From NCBI GenBank assembly GCA_017411325.1, contig JAFQQJ010000031.1:30409-94408 (forward strand): a stretch of DNA of 64,000 bases. Reading direction: 5' to 3'. Below, piece after piece: positions 58,332 to 64,000 of this stretch; within the stretch, counting starts at the first letter, position 1, and the number at the start of each line of letters is the position of its first letter. Source of the stretch: Clostridia bacterium. GTDB taxonomy: Bacteria; Bacillota; Clostridia; CAKSNL01; HGM11501. The translations under genes and the position numbers were made by a program. Below the pieces are notes generated by a model. It was not told where the DNA came from. It saw only the letters and a program-made list of their open reading frames with translations, and made no database searches.

Positions 58332-60347
58332 ATGAGAATTGCTTTGGCAGGCAATCCCAACTCAGGTAAAACCACTATGTATAACGGTCTTACCGGTAAA
58401 AACGAAAAAGTGGGAAACTGGGCAGGCGTAACGGTTGACAAAAAGGAAAGCGCCATCAAGAAAAGTCTTTGTAACGGAGAGGAAGGGATAATCGCAGTTG
58501 ACCTTCCCGGCGCATATTCAATGTCACCATTCACATCGGAGGAGAGTATTACAAGCAGCTACGTTAAAAACGAAAATCCCGATGCGATTATAAACATCGT
58601 TGATGCAACAAACTTAAGCAGAAGCCTGTTTTTCACAACTCAGCTTCTGGAGCTTGGAATTCCCATGGTGGTTGCGTTAAATAAGAGCGACATCAACGAA
58701 AAGAAGGAAACAAAAATTGACACAAAGCTTTTGTCTGAGCTTTTGAACTGTCCCGTTGTTGAAACAATTTCCACATCGGCTGACGGACTTTCTGAGGTTG
58801 TTTCTGCTGCAATCGGCGTGATTGGAAAAGGACAGGAGGCACCCTACACCCAGGGCGACATCGACCTTACGGATAAAGCAGTGGTTGTTGCGGCGGACAA
58901 AAAGAGATTTGAATTTGTAAACAAAATCGTTTCTTCTGTTGAAACAAGAAAGGTTTTCACAAAGGATAAAAACTTCCAGGATAAGATTGATGCTGTTTTA
59001 ACCAACAAATGGCTTGGTATTCCGATTTTCGCCGTTGTAATGTGGTTTGTGTTCTGGGTTTCCCAGGCTTGGCTCGGCCCTATGATTTCAGACCTTCTGG
59101 TTGGCTGGATTGAAGCCTTCGGCGCTGTTGTGGACGGCTGGATGGAATCATCCTCCTCCGAGCTTTTAAAAACACTTGTATCAAGTGCCATTGTTGACGG
59201 TGTAGGTGCCGTTGTAAGCTTTTTACCCCTTGTTATGGTAATGTATTTTATGATTGCCCTTTTGGAGGACTGCGGATATATGGCACGTGCAACGGTTGTG
59301 CTTGATCCCATCTTCAAAAAGGTTGGACTTTCAGGCAAATCCGTAATCCCCTTCGTTATCGGTACAGGCTGTGCAATCCCCGGCGTTATGGCGTGCCGTA
59401 CCATAAGAAACGAGCGTGAAAGAAGAGCAACCGCAATGCTTGCACCCTTTATGCCCTGCGGAGCGAAGCTTCCCGTCATCTCGTTGTTTGTAGGTGCTTT
59501 CTTTGCAGAGTCAGCCTGGGTTGGTACTGCAATGTACTTTGCAGGTATCGTAATCATCCTTTTGTGTGCACTTTTGGTTAACAAAATCACTGCCTATAAA
59601 GCAAGAAAATCCTTCTTTATCATAGAGCTTCCCGAATATAAATTCCCCAGCATAAGAAGAGCGGCGCTTTCCATGTGTCAGCGCGGCTGGTCATACATAG
59701 TAAAGGCAGGTACAATCATCCTTGTATGTAACGTGCTTATAACTGTTTTAAGCAACCTTACACCCACCTTCAGCCTTGCGGCAGAAAACGGCTCGGACTC
59801 CATACTTGCCTATATCTGCGGCCCCATTGACTGGATTATAATCCCCGTTATCGGCTTTGCATCCTGGAAGCTGGTTGCCTGCGCAATCACAGGCTTCATC
59901 GCAAAAGAAAATGTTGTGGGAACCGTGGCAACCTTGTTCGGCCTTTCCGCGGTAATCAACGGCGACCTTGAGCTTGTGGGAGAAGGAAGTGTTGTAGCAG
60001 ATGCATTGGGACTTGTTCCCGCATCGGCTCTTGCTTATATGATGTTCAACCTCTTCACACCGCCCTGCTTTGCGGCAATCGGAGCAATGAATGCGGAAAT
60101 GAAGAGCAAGAAATGGCTCTTCGGAGGTATCTGCCTTCAGCTCGGAGTTGGCTTTACGGTAGGCTTCCTTGCATATCAGATTGGCACTTTAATCTCGGAA
60201 GGACACTTTGGAAATGGCTTTACAGGAGGACTTATTGCAATTATCGTTATGGCGGCAATTGTAGTATACCTTTGCATAAAGTCTGATAAGAAGCTTAAAG
60301 CGGAATATGCTCTTAAGGCTGCCCAAAAGGCAAAGGAGAAGGTATGA
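58332..60347 (+). CDS. feoB: Ferrous iron transporter FeoB
   Basis: 671 residues. N-terminal G domain: ALAGNPNSGKTTMYNGLTG (G1), VTVDKKES, VDLPGAYSM (G3), ALNKSDINEKKE (G4), ETISTSADGL (G5). Membrane part includes two gate repeats around EDCGYMARATVVLDPIFKKV and GWSYIVKAGTIILV, with VIPFVIGTGCAIPGVMACRT conserved. Imports Fe2+ into the cell. Ends in KAAQKAKEKV and overlaps the next small gene by 4 bp. GAGGAGG ribosome site. Confidence 0.97.
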   Translation: MRIALAGNPNSGKTTMYNGLTGKNEKVGNWAGVTVDKKESAIKKSLCNGEEGIIAVDLPGAYSMSPFTSEESITSSYVKNENPDAIINIVDATNLSRSLFFTTQLLELGIPMVVALNKSDINEKKETKIDTKLLSELLNCPVVETISTSADGLSEVVSAAIGVIGKGQEAPYTQGDIDLTDKAVVVAADKKRFEFVNKIVSSVETRKVFTKDKNFQDKIDAVLTNKWLGIPIFAVVMWFVFWVSQAWLGPMISDLLVGWIEAFGAVVDGWMESSSSELLKTLVSSAIVDGVGAVVSFLPLVMVMYFMIALLEDCGYMARATVVLDPIFKKVGLSGKSVIPFVIGTGCAIPGVMACRTIRNERERRATAMLAPFMPCGAKLPVISLFVGAFFAESAWVGTAMYFAGIVIILLCALLVNKITAYKARKSFFIIELPEYKFPSIRRAALSMCQRGWSYIVKAGTIILVCNVLITVLSNLTPTFSLAAENGSDSILAYICGPIDWIIIPVIGFASWKLVACAITGFIAKENVVGTVATLFGLSAVINGDLELVGEGSVVADALGLVPASALAYMMFNLFTPPCFAAIGAMNAEMKSKKWLFGGICLQLGVGFTVGFLAYQIGTLISEGHFGNGFTGGLIAIIVMAAIVVYLCIKSDKKLKAEYALKAAQKAKEKV

Positions 60348-60511
60348 CGGACATAATCATCGGTGCAGTATTGGTAATAATCGTCGGGCTTGCCGTATTC
60401 TATATAATAAAAGAAAAGAAAAAAGGCAAAAGGTGCATAGGCTGTCCCGACGGCGGATGCGATTGCTGCAATAAAAACTATCCGGATAAACATTTTATGC
60501 ATATAAATTAA
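60344..60511 (+). CDS. FeoB-associated Cys-rich membrane protein
   Basis: 55 residues: a membrane helix (IIIGAVLVIIVGLAVFYII) followed by a basic stretch and a Cys cluster CIGCPDGGCDCC, then NYPDKHF. This matches the small Cys-rich protein commonly coded after feoB (FeoB-associated). The start ATG overlaps the feoB stop (ATGA). It probably sits beside FeoB and may handle iron at the cytosolic face, in the manner suggested for FeoC-like partners. Confidence 0.88.
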   Translation: MTDIIIGAVLVIIVGLAVFYIIKEKKKGKRCIGCPDGGCDCCNKNYPDKHFMHIN

Positions 60512-60514
60512 AAA

Positions 60515-60574
60515 TGTAGGGGTTGATGCCTGCTGTCCCGTTAAGCCGGGCGGATGAGGGCATCCGCCCCTACA
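60515..60574. repeat. REP-like element after the feo operon
   Basis: TGTAGGGG...CCCCTACA ends (60515-60522 with 60567-60574) enclosing GGGCGGATG-AGGG-CATCCGCCC (60548-60569). It belongs to the same family as 6272-6297, 39433-39452 and 41202-41248. It may also end the feo transcript. Confidence 0.75.
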
Positions 60575-60608
60575 TACATTTACGCATATTCTGTTTTGGG
60601 ATAGTTTT

Positions 60609-62174
60609 TTATTTGTGGTTTTTAATTAAATAATACTCAAGTGAATCAAGTAACGCTTCCTTTGATGCCATAATAATATCCTTTGAAACGCCGATAGTTG
60701 TCCAGGAATCAAGCCCGTCGGAGGATTCTATCATAACCCGTACCAGAGCCTCTGTGGCGGCACCGGAGTCAATAACTCTAACCTTATAGTCGGTTAATTT
60801 TACCTTGGAAATTTCGGGATAGAATTTTTCAAGAGCCTTTCTTATGGCCGTGTCCATGGCATTAACCGGCCCGGAAGTGGAGTCGCTGGCATTAATTTCC
60901 GAATCGTTGCCTGCAAAAACTTTGATGTACGCCGAGGAATAGCCGTCGGTATCCCGCTCTGCATCCTGCTCAATTAAAAGGCGGAGACGGTCAATGTCAA
61001 AGAAGGGCTTGTCGTAAAGACCTAAAGCCTTTCTTATCTCAAGCTCGAAGGAAGCAAGGGCTCCTTCAAACTGATAACCCTTGAATTCAAGCTCCTTAAG
61101 CCTTTCAACGACCTTTGCCACCTCGGGTGAATCCTTTTCGATTCCGGGGATAATCTTTTTCATCATAGCATAAGCCGCGCTTTTTCCCGCAACCTCGCTT
61201 ATAAGATAGCTTCTGTCGTTGCCCACGGTTTCGGGATCGATATGCTCAAAGGAAGCAGGATTTTTCATAACACCGTCAATGTGGGTGCCCGCCTTGTGGG
61301 AAAAGGCGTTTCTGCCCACATAAGGCAGATCTCTCATACTTAAGTTGGATATGTCCGCAATGGCACGGCAGGTGTAGGTAAGGGAAGAAATGTCAGCAAC
61401 GATATCATAGCCTTTCTTTAACTGAAGGTTTGCGATTACCGCCGACAAATTGGCGTTTCCGCATCGCTCGCCCGTTCCTATCATAGTGCCCTGAACGTGA
61501 AGAGCACCGCCGTAAACGGAGAAAATGCTGTTTGATATCGCCATTCCCGAATCGTTGTGGGCGTGGATACCCACGGGGCAATTTAAAAGAGAAGCCACTT
61601 TTTCAGTGATTTCCTTTATTTCATCGGGAAAAGCACCGCCGTTGGTATCGCAGAGGCAAACGGTGTCGGCACCTGCATCGGCGGCTGCCTTTATTGCGGA
61701 AATTGCATAGTCGGGATTTACTTTATAGCCGTCAAAAAAGTGCTCGGCATCAAAAATTACTTCCTTTCCCGAATCCTTCAAGAATTTAACGGAATCAAAA
61801 ATCATGGAAAGATTCTCGGAAAGCTCGGTCTTTAGTACCTCGGTAACGTGCAGATCCCAGGCTTTTCCGAAAATAACGCATACATCCGTGCCGGAATCGC
61901 GCAGCGATAAAAGAGCCTTGTCATCCTCTGCCTTAACGCCGGAATGCCGTGTTGCACCAAAGCAGGCAATTTTGGAATTTTTAAGGGAGAGCTTCTTTAT
62001 CTCCTTGAAAAGCTCCTCATCCTTTAAGGAGTATGCCGGGTTTCCCACTTCGATATAGGTTACTCCGAAATCATCTAAAAGCTTTATTATTTTAAGCTTG
62101 TCGTTTACGGAATAGGACACCTTTACGCCCTGACATCCGTCACGGAGAGTGGTATCCAAAACTGACAGTTTCAT
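60609..62174 (-). CDS. cimA: (R)-citramalate synthase
   Basis: 521 residues. HMGL-like TIM barrel: DTTLRDGCQGVKVSYS, YIEVGNPAYSLKDEE, VCLCDTNGGAFPDE, GIHAHNDSGMAISNS (metal His), GTGERCGNANLSAV. The C-terminal LeuA-type regulatory domain (about 390-520) binds isoleucine in known CimA. It condenses pyruvate and acetyl-CoA, the first step of threonine-independent isoleucine synthesis. Complements the liv importer found 13 kb away. Second gene after dtd (13-bp gap). Confidence 0.93.
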   Translation of the reverse strand: MKLSVLDTTLRDGCQGVKVSYSVNDKLKIIKLLDDFGVTYIEVGNPAYSLKDEELFKEIKKLSLKNSKIACFGATRHSGVKAEDDKALLSLRDSGTDVCVIFGKAWDLHVTEVLKTELSENLSMIFDSVKFLKDSGKEVIFDAEHFFDGYKVNPDYAISAIKAAADAGADTVCLCDTNGGAFPDEIKEITEKVASLLNCPVGIHAHNDSGMAISNSIFSVYGGALHVQGTMIGTGERCGNANLSAVIANLQLKKGYDIVADISSLTYTCRAIADISNLSMRDLPYVGRNAFSHKAGTHIDGVMKNPASFEHIDPETVGNDRSYLISEVAGKSAAYAMMKKIIPGIEKDSPEVAKVVERLKELEFKGYQFEGALASFELEIRKALGLYDKPFFDIDRLRLLIEQDAERDTDGYSSAYIKVFAGNDSEINASDSTSGPVNAMDTAIRKALEKFYPEISKVKLTDYKVRVIDSGAATEALVRVMIESSDGLDSWTTIGVSKDIIMASKEALLDSLEYYLIKNHK

Positions 62175-62187
62175 AAAATCAGTCCTT

Positions 62188-62637
62188 TCAGAACAGCTTT
62201 TTGCTGTCCAGTAATATGGTAACGGGGCCGTCGTTGAGAAGAGAAATTTTCATATCCGCACCGAAAATTCCGCTTTCAACCTTTAAGCCTGCCTCTTTTA
62301 ATCTTGCTTTGTACTTTTCAAAATATGCTTCGCCGATTTCGGGTGCAGCTGCACTTACGAAGGCAGGGCGGTTTCCCTTTCTTACATCTCCGTATAAGGT
62401 AAATTGGGAAATTGCAAGAATGCTTCCGCCAACATTCGAAAGAGAAAGGTTCATCTTTTCATTTTCGTCCTCAAAAATGCGAAGCCCCAGGGTTTTCTTT
62501 ACGATATAGTCAAGGTCAGCATCGGTATCGCCTTCGCCGACGCCTAAAAAGACCAAAAAGCCTTTTTCTATTTCTCCGGTCACATTGCCGTCAACACGGC
62601 AGGAGGCGGAAGTTACACGCTGAATAACGGCGCGCAT
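62188..62637 (-). CDS. dtd: D-aminoacyl-tRNA deacylase
   Basis: 149 residues. RAVIQRVTSASCRVDG start, SQFTLYGDVRKGNRPAF with the conserved SQ motif, and the C-terminal NDGPVTI motif define DTD. It removes D-amino acids from mischarged tRNA. Start at 62637 by AAAGGAT 7 bases upstream and by the family N-terminus. Leads a two-gene operon with cimA. Confidence 0.95.
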   Translation of the reverse strand: MRAVIQRVTSASCRVDGNVTGEIEKGFLVFLGVGEGDTDADLDYIVKKTLGLRIFEDENEKMNLSLSNVGGSILAISQFTLYGDVRKGNRPAFVSAAAPEIGEAYFEKYKARLKEAGLKVESGIFGADMKISLLNDGPVTILLDSKKLF

Positions 62638-62679
62638 ATAAATCATCCTTTCAAAGACATTAAATTTTCCTTATTTTAC

Positions 62680-62708
62680 ATTATACAATATAATTTCTTT
62701 TTTTTCAA
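62680..62708 (-). promoter_or_regulatory. Promoter of dtd-cimA
   Basis: TTGAAA (62708-62703), 17-bp spacer, TATAAT (62685-62680). Its -35 is 7 bp from the -35 of the divergent promoter. Confidence 0.82.
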
Positions 62709-62715
62709 GTCGCTA

Positions 62716-62745
62716 TTTACAATAGGGGTTATTTTGTGGTATACT
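62716..62745 (+). promoter_or_regulatory. Promoter of the DUF3048 lipoprotein gene
   Basis: TTTACA (62716-62721), 18-bp spacer, TATACT (62740-62745), 33 bp before the start. Confidence 0.78.
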
Positions 62746-62778
62746 GTAGAAAATAATCATAAAAGAAGGAGATATGTC

Positions 62779-63810
62779 ATGAAGAAAATTTTAGCATTGA
62801 TTATGGCGGTATTGATGATTACAGCACTTTTTGCGGGCTGTACGGCAGAACCTGTGGAGGAAGTAATTGAGGAAATTCCTGAAGAAATTATAGAGGAAGA
62901 ACCCGTTGTTCCTGCTGATCCTTTCTATGATAAGGTAACAGAAGGCGGACGAAGCATTGCGGTTATGATAGATAACGATGCTGACTATAAGGGACCTCAG
63001 GCGGGCCTTGAAAATGCATTTATGATTTATGAAGTGTATGTTGAAGGCGGAAATACCCGTATGATGGCGCTTTTCAAGGATACATTCTTCGGAGAAGATG
63101 CACCTGCCAACGGGAAAATAGGCCCCGTGCGTTCATCACGCCACTATTTTCTTGACTTTGCTCTTGAAAACGATGCGATTTATGCTCACTGCGGATGGAG
63201 CCCCAGGGCACAGTCTGAAATATCGTCAAGAGGGGTAAACAACATAAACGGTCTTTATGAGAGTGCGCCGTTTTTCAGAGATTCCACCTACAACAATACC
63301 TGGCACAATCTCTATACCGATTTTGCAAGACTTGATAAGGCGGCTGATTCTCACGGCTACAGGAGAGATACCTCCGTTACATATAACTACCTTAAAAACT
63401 ACACCGTGCCCGAAGAAGGAAATCCTGCAACAAAGGTTTCAATTCCCTATTCACAGTGTAATATAAGTTATACCTTCAACGAAGAAACCGGGCTCTATGA
63501 CAGAGTGAGAAGAGGCTCTGCCCACACAATGCAGTCAGGCAAGAGCATTTCTGTTATGAATATTATTGTTTTAGAGATGCAGAATGTGAACTTAAACGAC
63601 GGAGAGGGCAAGGGAAGACAGGATCTTTACGACACAGGAAAGGGTGCGGGAAAATATATAACAGGCGGTAAGGCTATTGATATCACCTGGGAAAAGACAG
63701 ACCGCTCCGCAAAGGCTAAGTACACGGTAAACGGAGAAGAAATAGAGCTTAATCCCGGTCTTACCTTTGTGCAGATAGTGCCTTCCACACTTGGAGTAAC
63801 TGTTGAATAA
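62779..63810 (+). CDS. DUF3048 (YerB-like) lipoprotein
   Basis: 343 residues. Lipoprotein signal with lipobox ALFAGC (Cys about 21), then an acidic linker rich in EE. The DUF3048 domain follows: SIAVMIDNDADYKGPQAGLE, MIYEVYVEGGNTRMMALF, IGPVRSSRHYFLDFALE, and a C-terminal part with GSAHTMQSGKSISVMNIIVL and the ITWEKTDRSAKAKYTVNGEE block. YerB-type proteins are surface lipoproteins of unknown function in Firmicutes. Start at 62779 is 8 bases after GAAGGAG. Monocistronic. Confidence 0.9.
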   Translation: MKKILALIMAVLMITALFAGCTAEPVEEVIEEIPEEIIEEEPVVPADPFYDKVTEGGRSIAVMIDNDADYKGPQAGLENAFMIYEVYVEGGNTRMMALFKDTFFGEDAPANGKIGPVRSSRHYFLDFALENDAIYAHCGWSPRAQSEISSRGVNNINGLYESAPFFRDSTYNNTWHNLYTDFARLDKAADSHGYRRDTSVTYNYLKNYTVPEEGNPATKVSIPYSQCNISYTFNEETGLYDRVRRGSAHTMQSGKSISVMNIIVLEMQNVNLNDGEGKGRQDLYDTGKGAGKYITGGKAIDITWEKTDRSAKAKYTVNGEEIELNPGLTFVQIVPSTLGVTVE

Positions 63811-63813
63811 AAG

Positions 63814-63848
63814 AAAAAGGGGCTGTAAAATAATTACAGCCCCTTTTT
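63814..63848 (+). terminator. Terminator of the DUF3048 gene
   Basis: Perfect 15-bp stem AAAAAGGGGCTGTAA / TTACAGCCCCTTTTT, loop of 5. Confidence 0.92.
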
Positions 63849-63864
63849 CAGGAGATAGGAAAAA

Positions 63865-64000
63865 ATGCTTCAGAACGGACAAACTGAATTGAGAAAGTCT
63901 GTTTACAGACTTTTCGAAAGTTACCCGAAGGCGTATATAGATACGTCGAGGGTGAAGTTTGTTCGTAGCAAAAAGGCTCAAAATGAAGAAAAATCGCAGG
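63865..64000 (+). other. Window-edge region: open frame or structured repeat
   Basis: An ATG frame from 63865 stays open to the window end (45 residues, no recognised motif; AGGAG is 10 bases upstream). The same bases contain small hairpins: AAAGTCTG/CAGACTTT (63894-63913) and CGTAT/ATACG (63932-63945). Their texture resembles a dispersed non-coding repeat of Clostridia more than a gene. Cannot be settled from this window. Confidence 0.35.

Noticed and set aside
58844..59590. Long open frame antisense to feoB (248 codons)
   Set aside because: It lies wholly inside a clear FeoB gene on the other strand, has no ribosome site and reads as low-complexity Ser/Thr/Ile-rich sequence typical of an antisense shadow.

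Overview
The window looks like the chromosome of an uncultured anaerobic Firmicutes of the class Clostridia, probably a gut or rumen organism. Supporting signs: a RicT (YaaT) protein, an infC-rpmI-rplT operon behind a Firmicutes-type L20 leader, Firmicutes-style FMN and glycine riboswitches, strong AGGAGG ribosome sites, near-perfect TTGACA-N17-TATAAT promoters, an [FeFe]-hydrogenase maturase (HydG), an SLH-domain surface protein and a bile-salt-hydrolase-type enzyme. Base composition is moderate. Genes are densely packed, with perfect hairpin terminators between units. No prophage, CRISPR array, integrase or antibiotic-resistance cassette is visible.

Layout. 0-6.7 kb: 3' end of ricT, a tandem pair of DUF4091 glycosidase-like proteins, a divergent AraC regulator with an Ldh2-type dehydrogenase, and a REP-associated tyrosine transposase (RAYT) that carries two inverted REP-like palindromes inside its own reading frame. 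6.7-12.2 kb: secreted stalk-like protein, SpoU methylase, translation operon (L20 leader, infC with a probable AUC start), purC, choloylglycine hydrolase. 12.2-24.2 kb: two amino-sugar modules. The first is murK-like kinase, nanE, murQ and a GH42-like enzyme under a divergent RpiR/MurR regulator. The second is Gfo/Idh oxidoreductase, epimerase, nagA and a nagB-like gene under a divergent AraC regulator. An FMN riboswitch-ribU unit lies between them. Together MurNAc-6P and ManNAc-6P would converge on GlcNAc-6P and then Fru-6P.

24.2-31.3 kb is the least ordinary part. It holds tRNA-Pro(GGG), a secreted seven-repeat protein with a DnaJ-like zinc-finger tail, a glycosidase-like/FAD-oxidoreductase/PocR-AraC module, and about 1.1 kb around tRNA-Pro(TGG) full of truncated tRNA copies, terminators and a decayed gene. 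31.3-41 kb: an unrecognised AT-rich gene, a beta-lactamase-fold hydrolase, a zinc-ribbon membrane protein family in which one member is split in two, an SGNH esterase, a glycine riboswitch with an amino-acid:cation symporter, and hydG behind a leader with an attenuator-like hairpin. 41-51 kb: LRR/SLH surface protein, a complete five-gene branched-chain amino-acid ABC transporter (livKHMGF), a YjdF-like membrane protein, yifB and coaX. 51-64 kb: tRNA-Glu(CTC), radC, a D,D-carboxypeptidase, pepD with an OPT peptide transporter and a PqqD-like protein, a DtxR-type iron regulator divergent from feoA-feoB plus a small Cys-rich Feo protein with two matching DtxR-type palindromes, cimA-dtd, and a DUF3048 lipoprotein.

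The strongest structural stories are the REP/RAYT family spread over 54 kb, the tRNA-Pro(TGG) graveyard, and several readable regulatory sites: AraC direct repeats spaced 21 bp, an RpiR palindrome between divergent promoters, and paired iron boxes. I did not find a clearly new defence or biosynthetic system. All assignments come from reading motifs; no database search was possible.
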